From positions 62,001 through 126,000 of the forward strand of contig WBMZ01010243.1 of NCBI GenBank assembly GCA_013400975.1: 64,000 bases of DNA. Reading direction: 5' to 3'. The notes beneath the pieces are model-generated. The model was given only the letters and a program-made list of their open reading frames with translations. It did no database searches and was not told the origin of the DNA. Both the position numbers and the translations under genes were made by a program. Below, one piece after another: positions 1 to 12,539 of the stretch; within the stretch, counting starts at the first letter, position 1; every line of letters begins with the position of its first letter. The DNA comes from Atrichornis clamosus (taxonomy: Eukaryota > Chordata > Aves > Passeriformes > Menuridae).

Positions 1-1844
1 CATGGATTATTCATTTTAAAAGGCTGAAGGAAGCCATGGTCGGCCTTGGTTTTTGAAAACTACCCAGCTCTGAAGACCCATAATGAGATAAATCTTCATC
101 CTAAGGTCAAATTCTAAAGCTTTCCAAAGCCTTTAATGACAGACCCATCGTCATGAAATTTTTTGTGTTTTCTGTTTAATCAGCTCCAAAGTGAATTCAT
201 GTACCATTCTGGCAAAACTAAAATAGTAACTCAAAAATCATTATAGGTGCCTGTGTCAAAAGAAGTACGAATGAGTAATATCTCTGTGAATGAAGCATTC
301 TAAGGTGCACATTTAATTATGTACACCACGAAAATATCACCATTATTGTTATCAAAGCCCTGTGAACAAGAATTTATCAAAGACTTGAATATCTCTTGCA
401 AAGCTTGGCAAAGTTGCTTTTGAAACATTCTTGACAAAAGTTTTCTGGAGATAAAAAAACATCTTTGTCTAAAACTATGTGTTTTGCATCTGTTCTGAAT
501 TCTGCTTTTACTTATTCATTTGCTTGCTAGTTGCAGAAGGGGTTTTTTTGTTTGTTTCTAAATCAAGCTTAAAAAGAAGGTGCATTAAAATTTTACATTT
601 ATAGACTCAACCTAGACCTACAGAAGTGAGAGTCTAACCCTAAACTTGCTACTTCCCTATTATTTCTCGGAAAGTATTTTTTAAGTTCAAACTATTATCT
701 TAGGTGTGGAAACTTCTTTATCTTACTGATGCTTGATAATATATGGCAATGATTTTGTTTTGTGAGCTTTTAAAAAAAATAAAATCACAATCACAAACTC
801 ATTAACACATATGAAACACCTCCTTCAGGTAGAACCTCAATAAAAATGGAGGTCTCCAAACCTTTCTAGTTTACTTGTGATAAAACTGAAAAGTATCATA
901 TTCAATTTGGCTTTATTCCTCAGAATTACACATTTGCATTGAAATAGATATTATATATATATGTCTGCGCAAATGTATTTTGCACACACTTGTATGCTCA
1001 GATGCATATATACACACATACAATACACTTTTAGTAAAGGCAAAAACATTTGTTTCTGGACAAACAGGGGTGTAACCAGCAGCCTACCTGCTTAGGTTAT
1101 GCTTTGATTCTCACAATCACAGTCCTACAACAGCTTCAAACAATGAATGTCAGAATGGTCATTAAAAACTACTAAGATATATCTAAGTTGAAGTATCTCA
1201 GAAAATAAGTTGAATTTAATTACTACACACATTTCATTGGAAATATTTATTGCTAAATTTTTGCTGTATTTAGAAGTCATAGATACAACAGCAATTCATA
1301 CATATAAATACAATTAAAGTATGTGACAGAAGTATCAGATGTATACAACTTATGATCAGTACAACCTGAGTGAATAGAAAAACATCACAGAATTTAGGTT
1401 AGTGTTGCACAGGAAATCAATATGGTACACAGGATATTAAAAAATATTATTTTGTATTTTGTGTATTAGATGCAAGCAGGTCATTTAATGAAAAAGATCC
1501 AAAAGTCGGGGAACAACACCTTAGTTTTCTTTAAACTAGTGTCTTGGACTTTCTACAAGCAGTTTTTCCAAATTATGAACATTAGCTCTTTGCTCTGTTA
1601 CCACCAAGCATTTGTCAGTGATAAACAGGAAACATAAATCCTGTAAACTTCAATGAAGAGCATTCATTAACTACTTCAGACAAGGATTATATTCAATGGA
1701 CTAAATCCACTGCTGGTAAAATTCAAATTTAATGAATTACACTAGAGATTAATTATCCTTATAGTTTTGAAAACTTTTAAACTGGAGGAAGTTTTAATAG
1801 GAAGCTGCTTGTTGAATTGATACTTTCTACAAAACATGTAATGT
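1..1844. other. AT-rich non-coding stretch, nothing recognised
   Basis: Unique-looking AT-rich sequence with frequent stops in all frames. There is a short TA run near 950-962. I see no LINE, LTR, RNA gene or exon with convincing splice sites. Confidence 0.6.
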
Positions 1845-1849
1845 GTTTT

Positions 1850-2455
1850 TGTGGTGGGTTGACCTTCAGTGGCCGCCACATGCCCAACAAGCCACTCTAT
1901 TACTTCCCCCTCAGCAGGACAGGGGAGAAGAAAATGAGATGAAAATGAACTCACAGGTCAGGATAAAGGCAATTTAATAAAGAAAAGGAAAGGCTGTGCA
2001 CAGAAGCAAAGGGGAAATAAAAGAGTTATTCTCAACTTCCCATCGGCAGGCAATGCCCAGCCACTTCATGGGAGGTAGAGACTCAGAGTAAGTAGCTGTT
2101 GCTCTGGAAGACAGATGTCTTAATAACAAATGCCCCCTCTCCTCATTCTTCCTCTCGGTTTCTCTTGCTGAGCACGTTACATGGCATGGAATATTTCTTT
2201 GGTCAGTTTGAATCAGCTGTTCCAGTTATGTCCCTTCCCAGGCTCTTGTCCAGCCAGTCTCCCGGCCTTTGGAACTGGGGTGGGGTGGGGGTGCGGAGGC
2301 AGAAGTTGGAGAGACAGCAAAGAGCCTTGATCCTGTGTCAGCACTGCTCAGCAGTGGCCAAAACACTGGGTTGTTACCAATGCCTTTCTAGCTACCAATA
2401 CGAACCACAGCACCATGAGGGCTGCTGTGGGGAAGGAAACAATGCAGCCAATACT
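1850..2455 (-). mobile_element. Solo LTR, ERVL-type avian endogenous retrovirus (minus strand)
   Basis: A single long terminal repeat with no retroviral coding sequence beside it, so most likely a solo LTR left by recombination. On the plus strand it opens with TGTGGTGGGTTGACC and runs through a block (2187-2202) that matches 14 of 16 bases with the LTR at 6953-7645. The reverse complement of the same block occurs in the LTR at 33042-33634. The minus strand carries an ATTAAA poly(A)-type signal (plus 1973-1978). The flanking 5-mers, GTTTT at 1845-1849 and GTTTA at 2456-2460, differ by one base and could be a decayed ERVL-type target duplication. The 606-bp length matches the family. The right end is less certain than the left, because its last bases do not show a clean CA terminus. 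Frames at 2099-2479 and 1742-1954 lie wholly or partly in the element and are not genes. Confidence 0.8.
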
Positions 2456-2460
2456 GTTTA

Positions 2461-4786
2461 TTTCATACCACATTTTTAATGAAACACTGTACATTCCCTT
2501 AAGATTGTGATCTGTGTGGTTTAAACTAGAGCATCAATGGAAATCTGGTGACATACCTCAGTACTGGCTCTGTGAACAGTAACTTTTTTAGACATTAAAA
2601 TATTCATTTGACATTCCAAAACAAGTTAAAAAGTTCAACAGGGAACAAATGGATTCAAGAAACCAATAGCACTCAATATACTCTGTAATAGGGAAAGTTC
2701 AAAACTAGTATTTGCCTCTTTCCACCTGCAAGCAATCGTATTAAAGATCTAGTCTAGCATGAGGGCCAGAACTAATGACTTGCTACACCCTAATTTGACA
2801 GCTTTCCCTTTCTGTATGTATCTCAATTGATCTTTTAAAATAAGAAGACAGTGAATCCAACTTTCCTTGGTATTCAATTTAGTATTGCAGTGAAGGGCAT
2901 TTCAATGAGTTTACAGTTCACAATATTGTGTCAGTGTTCAGTTTTAGCACCTCGTTTTAATGTGTTTGTCTCTTGCTTGTTGAAGGTTCTGCTCTGTTTT
3001 CCTCTGGTTTGGGGTTTGTTTTATTAGATTTATTTATTTAGAAAGCCTTAGCTGCCCATTATTTTTTATATTATTTATATAGTGTGGAAATTTTTCTGGA
3101 GATAGATGAGGTCTTTGTTTGTGTTTAGTGCTTGTATTTTTAAGCAGTACTTCAAGACTTTGAAGTTAAAGTGTTACCACTTCCTTGACTTTCTCATGAG
3201 AAAAATTGACCATCTAATTTATCTTAGCTTGCAAATTTTCAGTCTTGTGAATTCTGAAGCTCACAACTGTTTCCTCTGCATTTTTTATGCTTTTCATGTT
3301 TTAATGTGTGATTCATGAAAATGATTCAGTCTAAGAATCTTCATATAAGAGTCTGTGAAAATCTTGGATTAAGCTAATATCAAAACCTTTTGGCAAAGTA
3401 AGCAAGAGGTTGTGGAAATATTGACACAGATGGATAGATTTTTATCAACTATATTTTCAATCCCTTGAAAAATAAAAATCTGAAAGGAAGAAAGCATTTC
3501 ATAAGAATAAATTCTTGCAAAATATGGAAGTAGTACAAAAAAATCTAAATATATTAAAAATAATGAAAAGAATGACAGAACACGTTTTTTATTTAGCATG
3601 ACTTTTCTGCAGACTATATAACATGTAAACAAAAATAATGAAAATTAAGTACAGAGAAATTGTGTAAATACAGTGAGGATTCCCTAACCAGAAATAATGG
3701 AAACTATATTTCTTGTGTGACTTGGCAGAGGCTATCTTTTGACCTTTACAACACAACAAAACACTTATGTATTCTTTAAAGTACTTGTTTGAAGAATTGA
3801 CTCATGTTTTGATGGGGAAAGTATTGTTAGCTCTGATTTTTTTCCCTTCCTCTACTGAAAAAGAAGACAAAAGTATAAATTTTGTACTTTTATGTATATT
3901 ATATATTATTTTAATGCAAAATGGTAGAAATACAATAGAGCTCAGAACTCCCTTGGATATGGTTTTTAAAGCTTAGTTTGAGACAAAATCTAATTAACAG
4001 CATCAAATGTTTAAACTACCACTGTTGCATTCACCTATTGTCAGCATTTATAAAGGTGCAAAGGACATATAAAAGGTTGTTATTCAGCTTTTGTTCTACA
4101 TGACTTTTGCTTTCACATTGTATAATGTTGTAAAAGTGAAAAAAACTCCATGAAAACGAACAATAGAAAGAAAATATAAATTGTGTTATTTTTAAATAAA
4201 TACTAATTTTATTCCTCTGATCTAGAGTCAAATGTTGGACCATACTCATGAGGCACCACAATTTCTAATTAAATTGAATGTTTGCATTTTTTTAATAGAA
4301 AACTTTGAAAAAAGAATGAGAAAGCTGTAGAAATGTAAAAGTAATTCAGAACAACCTTCTCGGAATTACAATTTCAATCCCTGGGGTAAAGAAGGGGAAA
4401 AGAGTGGCCAAGCTACTCTTGCTCAATAAAAATGGTTCTGAGAAAGATATTTTAGAGGAGGAGGAAAAGTAACCTCAACTGTTTAAAATAAATAAACAAA
4501 TGATGCTATCTATTACTAGGGGTTATGAAATGAGTAATCAGCCCTAAAATTTGTAGCATAGCATTTAGCTTAATAATGCCATGTCCTGCTTGCATGCATT
4601 TATTTAGAAACAGCCCTCTTTTTACACAGCATTAAAATACACAAGGTGTTATGAAGACATATTTTAAAAAATAACACATAATTGAAATCAGTGTTGACTC
4701 AGTCACCTCAGTTAATGCATATGTCAATTATATAATTTCTTTGCCAAGCCACGATTTGCTAAGAGGAAGACAAACACAAGGGAATA
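2461..4786. other. AT-rich non-coding stretch, nothing recognised
   Basis: Unique AT-rich sequence between the first LTR and the microsatellite. The short open frames on both strands have no recognisable domain and are rich in Phe, Ile, Leu and Lys, as expected of random AT-rich DNA. Confidence 0.6.
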
Positions 4787-4880
4787 AAGGAAGGAAGGAA
4801 GGAAGGAAGGAAGGAAGGAAGGAAGGAAGGAAGGAAGGAAGGAAGGAAGGAAGGAAGGAAGGAAGGAAGGAAGGAAGGAA
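4787..4880 (+). repeat. (AAGG)n microsatellite, 94 bp, uninterrupted
   Basis: A perfect tetranucleotide repeat of about 23.5 units without a single interruption, bounded by AAT on the left and TATTTT on the right. Long pure tracts of this kind usually mutate quickly, so the length probably varies between individuals. GGAA is also the core of ETS transcription factor sites. Confidence 0.98.
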
Positions 4881-6947
4881 TATTTTATATTTAATTCTGA
4901 AAATAATTCCTTAAAGAGACAGAGACCTCCTATTGCATGTTTGAAAGCAGGTTATTTACTATGTTAAATATTCAGAATGTCTACAGACAAATTACAAATA
5001 TTTCACTTAAATTCAGACATTTAGAAAAGTTTTGAGATAAGCAAAAGAGCTTGAGAATTAAACTCTCAACCTGTAAAATACTATTTATCTGTATGTATAT
5101 CTACATTTGCTGTTTCTCTTGCATGTCAGACCATTGGGTTTATGAACATAGGGAAACATTCAAAGCCCACATGAAGGCTATTTCTTCCAATCTGAACTAA
5201 ATGTTCAACCTCCACTGAAGGCACATCCACTTAATCAGCATATTTGGGTTTTTCTTTATTTTGTGGCAGCTGAACAAGGCTCTGAAAGGCGGAATAAAAC
5301 TGACAAAAAGTACTAGATTAAATATGACCATGAGTAGGTAGAAGAATCACAATTCACGAGGGCCTGAAACTGGTGCCTCTTTGGTTATGTAACAGTAGGA
5401 ATTAATTCATATCTTCAGTTTTTTACTTCTTACACTTTTTACCACTGAGAAATTTCCTCATCTTTATACTTATCCAAGGATTATGTCCTGGAAACAACAA
5501 AACAACACTTGGCAACACGAAGATATGCCAATCAGAAGGACAGAGTCACTGACTCACTTGGCTCTGTGCTTGTCTGAGGCATCCCTGATCCTTACTGAGA
5601 CAGGTAAGTTCTGACATCAGCCTGATTTCTTTACTTCATGAAGAAAAGCATAAAGAGAAGTGGAGGGTTATTTATTTCAAGAAGGATATGTAAGAGTGAA
5701 GAACAACTTTTTGTAAAAAGATTATGCAAAAATGGGAAAGAGACATTAATAAACGTATAATGGATCAGTGAATGGAATTTTTTATGTCAGAAATTTTACA
5801 AATAATATTTCCACAGCAGAGAAAGTGTCTGATAGATTTACCCCATTTCCCCCCTGATTTATTAGCACAGTATTTGATATGTTTTTTTCCTGAAAAAAAG
5901 TGCAGTTCTCAGTGTTTAAGGAAAAAAAAATGTTATGCTCACAAGTTTTCTGTAGAAAAAGAGAAAGTTTTTATTTAGAACTTGTTCTTAATGAAAAAAA
6001 ACATTCACTAACTGATAGAATATAATCATAGAAATCTCAATTTCACAATAAAAGAGTTCTAGTTCTTGGTAAATGTAATTTGCTGATGGAGATTATATCT
6101 CGTAAGAAACTCAGACCAGAGCCTTGGAATGTCTGTGGTATTCAGAAACTAAGTATCTGACCTTAAAAAATTGCTCCTAACTTACCCAGAGTTCAAAAAC
6201 CTGGATTAAACTTTGTGGGTCCTTTTAATAGGAGTTTTTTCCTCTACATCATTTTGAGTAGTTTATTTCTTGTGTGTGTTTTCTTTCTGAACACTGCTGC
6301 TGATAATTTTTTACATACTTCTGGTAATTCTAAAATGATTTTAATAATTTGACTTCTTGTTTCCTCTGACAACGTCTGTAAGGCCTAAATATACAGTCAG
6401 TTATGGTTGTCCTGGTTGATGACCAGCGGTAATAGAGTACAGAAGATACAAACAGTATACACTAAAAAGAAAAAAAAAGACTAAATTTGTATTCACTGAT
6501 ACAACACTACTGAAACAGATTTTCTTCACTGTAGGGAATGCTTAAAAGAATATTGCAAATCCTAGAAGATCTTTTAAAAAGATCTTGGCTCCTTGTAGCT
6601 TCCTCAGCATGTTCCCAACATTTCAGGTGTAAATGATATAGTATACTGAGAAAGGCTTCTTTAGTGCCAAACTTATCCTAAGTACCTGCACTGAGATCAG
6701 ATATCTCTGCCTATGGGTTGCTAAAGGGAAGAAAGACTGAGCATAAGCCCACCTGACTGTACAGTCACAGTCCTACTGGTGACTAAATCTGAGTAGTAAT
6801 CACAAACCTGCTGGATAGCCTTGAGTGCAGCATGCAGCAGCAGGGGGGATATAAACAGGTTGGCTTCCACTTCTGAAAAGCACAGGATATTTGATACAAT
6901 AATTTCAGGTTTGGGTTTCTCATATTCTGATATCCATCTTTGCATGG
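4881..6947. other. Non-coding stretch with a candidate exon and a short inverted repeat
   Basis: No gene is recognised. Two details stand out. A perfect CAG|GTAAGT donor at 5601-5609 lies downstream of a pyrimidine-rich acceptor-like tract ending at 5449. An inverted repeat with 10-bp arms separated by one base sits at 6566-6586. The rest is unremarkable AT-rich DNA. Confidence 0.5.
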
Positions 6948-6952
6948 AGCTG

Positions 6953-7645
6953 TGTCATGGCTTAACCCCAGGCAGCCACCAAGCCCCACACAGCCCCTCG
7001 CTCACTGACCCCCAGCAGGATCGGGGAGAGAATTGGAAGGGTAAAAGTTGGAAAATTCATGGGCTGAGACAAAGACAGTTTAATAGGGAAAGCAAAAGCC
7101 ACACACACAAGCAAAGCAAAGCAAAACAAGGGATTAAGTCACTTCTTCCCACTGGCAAGCAGGTGTTCAGCCATCTCCAGGAAAGCAGGGCCCCACCACG
7201 CACAGCAGTTACGTGGGAAGACAAACTCAAAATGATCACTCAAAAATGTCCCCTCCCTCCTTCTTCCTCCCACTTTATTTACTGAGCATGATATTGCATG
7301 GTCTGGAATATCCCTTTGGTCTGTTGGGGTCACCCGTCCTGGCTGTTTCTCCCCACAACCTCCCACACATCCCTAACTTCCTTGCCGCTGTGGCAGTACG
7401 AAAAGCAGGAAAGGCCTTGTCTCTGCGTGAGCCCTGCTCAGCAATAACAAAAACGTCTCCATGTTATCAACCCTGTGTTCAGCACAAATCCAATCCACAG
7501 CCCTATACCAGTTGCTGTGAAGAAAGTTAACTATACTTAGTTAGCTATAATTTAGCTAGCTACAGCTTAGTTAGCTATAACTATACTTAGTTAGAAAGTT
7601 AACTGTACTTAGAAGAAAGTTAACTATACAGCTGAAACCAGCACA
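6953..7645 (-). mobile_element. Solo LTR, ERVL-type, with 5-bp target duplication
   Basis: A complete LTR, read on the plus strand from TGTCATGGCTTAACCCC to CCAGCACA, flanked on both sides by AGCTG (6948-6952 and 7646-7650). A 5-bp duplication is characteristic of ERVL-class integration. Transcriptional sense is minus: an ATTAAA poly(A)-type signal (plus 7079-7084) and a TATA-like AAATAAAG lie in that orientation. The 16-bp block at 7304-7319 is identical, reverse-complemented, to 33262-33277 in the plus-strand LTR. There is no gag, pol or primer-binding site next to it, so it is a solo LTR. It is about 90 bp longer than the other two copies because of an internal expansion at 7519-7628. Open frames at 6821-7285, 7213-7530 and 7139-7366 are chance frames in or across the LTR. 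Confidence 0.93.
7519..7628. repeat. Internal tandem expansion inside the LTR
   Basis: The 17-base string GAAGAAAGTTAACTATA occurs exactly at 7519-7535 and again at 7612-7628, 93 bp apart. Between them lie imperfect copies of TTAGTTAGCTATA. Removing one 93-bp period leaves a 600-bp LTR, close to the 593 and 606 bp of its two relatives here. Confidence 0.9.
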
Positions 7646-7650
7646 AGCTG

Positions 7651-8339
7651 TTACACTGCCTCTGCTAGGAAGACCCCCAGAATTCTCACGCGCATGAATA
7701 GATGTGTCAAGGTTAAAATTTGACCTATAAATAGATACAGAGCTGACAGAGTGCTTGCTGATAACAGAAGGTGGGCTTTTCATGATATTCATGTTTGAAA
7801 GTCCCAGTGTCCTACTTTGAAAATTATTTTTCTATCATCTGAATTTCCTTCAGCCAAGAGATTTAAATTGATGGTATGCTAAAAAGGTGTTTTCTAATTG
7901 TTTTAATATAAATCTCGTTGTGAAATAAGTTAATCAGCACAAATATAAATTACTAGCTGGAAATAATCATAACAATAAAAGATACAACAAAAATAAAAAG
8001 TGTTGAAAGGATGGTCAGTAAATATTCTGTCATTTTCAAGGAACTGAACTGGCTGTGGCTATTCCATTGTGTCCAGCTTAGAGCACATTGGGCTGGAACT
8101 GGAAACGGTCCACACCTCTTCCATCCAACAAGTCTAGAAGACTGGGATGTCCACATGTGTTTTAAAATTAGTCTTCTCGTGACAGAAGCTGGAAGAGGTT
8201 TTAGTTTTCATTGGCAGTTTGGAGTATCTCGCAGAACTAGAATAGAAGTAATTTAAGAAAGACATTGATTCCTAGAAAAATTAATAATATGTAAATAAAG
8301 AAATGGCAATTGGGGCATAATTTGTCAGCTACAATATTT
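7651..8339. other. Non-coding stretch, nothing recognised
   Basis: AT-rich unique DNA between the LTR and the CR1 tail. Overlapping short frames on both strands near 7953-8256 have no recognisable content. Confidence 0.55.
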
Positions 8340-8482
8340 TCACTGAAAAGGAGTTGCCTGACAGTGTTTAAAAGGCATTGAACAATGCTCTTAGTAATAT
8401 AATTACCTTTTGCTCAATCATGAAGTGGTCAGGCAGTTGCACTAGATAGCTGTTGGTTCCTTACAACTGAAATATTCTAGCC
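8340..8482 (+). mobile_element. CR1 LINE, 3' terminal fragment
   Basis: The sequence follows the 3' end of avian CR1: a segment around GGCATTGAACAATGCTCTTA, then CATGAAGTGGTCAGGCAG, then the end signature resembling the 'ACTAGAT...GGTTCCTTACAACTGAAATATTCTA' tail with the family's ATTCT-type terminus near 8473. It is heavily diverged and 5'-truncated, as most CR1 copies are. Only the 3' untranslated part is present, so no protein is encoded. The left edge is approximate. Confidence 0.85.
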
Positions 8483-11400
8483 TACATTATTTGCTTCAAT
8501 TTAATTTGGTGTTATTGAATTCCATACTATATCTTATCTTCTTATATATATATTATTATTTATACTGATTCTAATTTTTCAAGTAACAGTATGATTTACA
8601 GTGACTACCTTTTCGCCATTTTTCTTTTCTTTAACTTCTCTGGAAAGCACCCCGTTTTGCATTTAACCATATGTAGATGTCTTCTTGCCCACAGATCTCC
8701 TCTGTACTGACACAGCAGAATTAAAATCTTAGTTTGCTTTTTTTCTATAGAGCTATATGTCACAGAAGGAGAATGTTAAAGGTAGAAGGCAGTCTAGATA
8801 AAATTACATTCCAAGATCTTTTTTCAGATGACCCTCACAAACTTCAACCAGTGAGTTTTCCATTGATTCTCTGAAAGACAATACTACAGCCTGTTAAAAG
8901 TCACCACGAGAAATTAAGGATTTTATGTGCTTTGTAGATTACCTTCCAAAATTGTATGTGTGTATATCTAAACCAAAAGACCGTCTTCTCCAATGATAAT
9001 CAGATGGTTTTTAGCATCACCAGAAGCCAAAATAAAGATATTAATTTTAACCACCAATTAATATGCTAGCCATTTGTCAGGAGGACCTAATGACCCAATC
9101 ATTAGACCATAATTCTTTACTTTATCACCTCATTCCCTGCAGCTGTTCCCTGCAGTAGTGCAGCCACCAGCATGGCACGCACAGACTGTTGCCAGAGGCC
9201 GGCTCTGCACAGCAGGGGAAAGCCCTGGGGCCAGGCATCACAGAGTTCACACCCAGAGGACACAGTCCTGCAGAGCTTTCTCTAGTTCTTTTGAAATATT
9301 CGGCATGTGTGTAATAGATGGCTCCTTAGTCCCTTGCATTTACACAATGATTTGCAATGTTAGGATTTAAAAGCATTTCATCTTTTCAAGGAACCCACTT
9401 AGTGAGAGACATTGTATGGCTGCATTTTACACACTTAGCCACAACAAAACCCAAATGTCACCTGTCATATCTGAATCCAAATTATGTTACAGGTTACATT
9501 TCCTAAGGTCCAATACCTCTTTTTGTTCTATTTTAGCATTTATTCTGAAGAAGTAATGACTGTTTATGGTTCAAGGACAGAAAACTGGTGTTCCTGTGAA
9601 TTTTACTGAAGTGATTTATAAAATCTAACTGGTTGTGGACATTACTGGACTGACAAAACGTACTTTACAGTATTAATATTCATTGAAAGTGGATACTGGA
9701 CACTTCAGTAACATCCAAATTATTAAGCAAATTAAAATAGGTACTATCAAAAATTTTAAAAAACATTGTTTTTTGATTATCATTTTGCAGTTAAAAACTA
9801 GACAACCAATGAAAGAAATATCTATCAAGAGCTATTAAACACAAAGGTGAAGACAAAGTTTGATGTAAGATATTAAATTCCAAATTGTCGGAAGTATTAC
9901 AGTATAAATTTCTCAGTTCTGATACCTTTTTTTTCCTAAATATTCACAGCTGTCTATTTTCAGAAAGAAGATACTAGGCTGAATGGATGGTGAAGAGCTG
10001 TTCTGTTACATCCTTTGTTAGAAAGCAAAAATTTTTTCAAATGTCATTTAAAATTTGCATGGATTGTCTCACTGACCTTTGGGTACTATTCATTTTTTAA
10101 ATTAGCAAGCTACAGAGATTCAATTGGCAAAACCAAGGCTACATGAAATAAAAAAGTTATGCCTTCAATGTCCAAGTAATATTTAGATATTGCAGAACAG
10201 ATAATATCAGCTATATATTCGATAAATGGGACTATAAGAAACAAAAAGTATGAATTCAAAGAATTTAAACTGAGCAAAACAGCTAATCATTTTCACTCTG
10301 ACATCTGTATAGTGAAAGACTACTGTGAGAACACTTAAATAAAAACAGGAAATGCCACTGAATTTACCACTGATGGTGACCCTTTACAAATCAATTTTCA
10401 CTACTCAGCTGCTTAAGCTTTAGCAAGTCCAAATTTCTTTTCTGATTAATTCAGCTCTCCTGTCAAAGTAATTTGCATTGTATTGAGATTTACTTCTAAG
10501 ACTTATTCTATGTTTATTTTGACTGCAAATCTTATGCCATCATGATTACCTTCTGCTATACTATAAGCATATGGATTCATAAGGAGATAGCATTTTTTTT
10601 TTCCCCTTTGGTTTTATGTTTTTATGATTTGTGTTTTAAAAACCCTGCTAGATTACCCTTATTCCTTTCCTCTAACTGTTCTGCATTTCAAAATGCACAC
10701 TGTAATCTATACTTCCCCTTTAAAAATGTAAGGATATAATTTTAATTCCTTTAGAGAAAAATGAGTTTACACTTTGAAATGTAGACATCACAAGATCTTT
10801 CTGCAAATGTCGGTTAAGAACAGCCAAATAGTGTTTTTCTGAACACCATTTCCTTTCACTAGTCAAGTACTCAAGCAGCTGAAAGAGATAGTTTGAAAAT
10901 ATTTTTCAAGTATTTGGTTAGATTATTCTTGGGACAATTTAATGTTTAACTACTGTTATTTTTCTCTTCTTCTCTGTTCTTTTATTCCTAACAGGCTTGA
11001 AACATGGGATTTGTCTTGTCTGCTTTCAAATGTCTTAAAGATTGTCTCAATCTAAGCTAGTTGTGTAAGCTCTCGTTATTGAGAGAACTAGACATTGTAG
11101 GCAGACAATTTGTCTAAGCTGTCTTAGATGCTCATCTTCAATGAGATGAATCACTCCCTAAAGGTGTTTATTTCTCTCCATTGACTATAAAGGAAGACTA
11201 GATGACTAGTTTAGATGACAACTTTTAGTTGTCTGATGTTTACTGAGATGGATCCAGTACAAAGTGCCCTGAAGCATTCTGGTTTATGAGGCACTGGAGT
11301 GTTACTTCTTAGAATACCAGATTTCCAACAAAAATCGACCTCCTCCTGCATTCCTTCAAAATTGATTTTTAGAATTTAAAAAACCTCCAGAAAATGACTT

Positions 11401-12006
11401 ATTGATGGCTTGGCACAAAAGCAGAATTTTGCCCAAGAGGTTTGATTCAGTATTCTTAAGCCGTATTGTAGAGAAATTAGTCATGCAAATAGAAATAAAA
11501 TGCAAATATTATAAGAACACTGTAATATTTTCTTTATGATAGTCCCCTTTTGGCTCAGGGTTCTGATAATACTGAATAGATCAAAACTGCCTTACTGGTT
11601 TATTATTTGCTTTCAGCTCACACTTAATCTTAGCTGTCAGTCACCTGCAAATCACCTTGTTATATAAAGCTTTTAAAGTTCACACTTTTTCTTTCTTATA
11701 TAAGTGCTGGGATATAATATGCATCCATAGAAGTAACCATTAAGTAAAAATCCATTATTTTCTGTCAGTGTTACAAAGTTTAAATATTTCTTCTGTAAGT
11801 TCTTATTATTGAGATAATATCCTCATGGGCAATATTCGAGTAGTGTTACTCATCCACTGCTGGCATGAGGCAATTTCGGGGAAGGTTAACAAACATCTCT
11901 GGCAGAACAAGCACTTCAGGATGCATGCAGGAAATACTGGAGACTGACAGAACTTGTGTAGCTGTTCCAAAGGGCCATTGAACTGGAATTTCAAACACTG
12001 GTATAA
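8483..12006. other. Non-coding stretch with one GC-richer block
   Basis: Mostly AT-rich unique DNA. A block at about 9130-9270 is clearly richer in G and C and in CAGC/CTGC motifs than its surroundings, but I recognise neither a repeat family nor an exon in it. No RNA gene was recognised. Confidence 0.5.
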
Positions 12007-12113
12007 AAAAAAGAAAAAAACCCACAACAACCACACAAAACCAAATCAAACAAACAAATAAAAATACTGCAGAAAAAAAATCAAAGACAAACAAAAGAAA
12101 ACAAAACCCAACC
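12007..12113 (+). repeat. A-rich low-complexity tract
   Basis: About 107 bp of A-rich sequence built from AAAC and AAAT units on the plus strand. It may be an old poly(A) or retroposon tail, but no retroposon body is recognisable upstream. Confidence 0.75.
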
Positions 12114-12393
12114 GCTTGATTGGTTGTTTTTATTTCATGGGATTTATATCAAATGATGTTTATTCTACTGTAACTTTTCAAGTATCAACCACCACTTTCT
12201 AGCCAGAATAAACCTGGTGCACTGGCTCATTTAACAGAATTATTGCATGATTCCAGATTCCAAGTCAAATCAGCTTTATCTTGTGGTACTAGGCATTGAT
12301 GCAGTATTGCCAGCAGTTTTAGATATTAATAAAAGTAAAATCATGACCTTAAGCTTGTCTTTTGGGACTGGCACAGTTTAGTATTTTTTTTGG

Positions 12394-12539
12394 TGACATG
12401 GACCGTGGCACTGAGTGCATCCCCAGCAAGTTTGCTGCCACCAAGCTGTGTGGGGTGCTCAACAAGCTGCAAGGCAGAAATGCCATCCAGAGGGACCAAG
12501 ACAGGTTTGGGATTTGGGACCGTGCAAACCTCATGAAGT
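12394..12539 (+). mobile_element. CR1 LINE, internal fragment
   Basis: A collinear match to the late ORF2 region of CR1, with landmarks CAGCAAGTTTGCTG, CCAAGCTGTGTGGGG, GCCATCCAGAGGGACC and AACCTCATGAAGT in the expected order. Both ends stop abruptly: CR1-like sequence begins near GACATGGACCGTGG and ends just after CATGAAGT. It is therefore a fragment lacking the normal 3' tail. It once encoded part of the LINE reverse transcriptase polyprotein but is too short and diverged to do so now. Confidence 0.9.

Noticed and set aside
5150..5215. Possible CR1 tail around TTCTTCCAATCTGAACT
   Set aside because: Only a short resemblance; the preceding CR1 signature (ACTAGATGA) is missing.
6566..6586. 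Inverted repeat with 10-bp arms around AGATCTTTTAAAAAGATCT
   Set aside because: Kept only as a note: arms of this size rich in A and T are expected by chance a few times in AT-rich DNA.
11190..11235. Possible CR1 tail at GACTAGATGACTAG
   Set aside because: The following CTTCCAAC-type segment and terminal repeats are absent.
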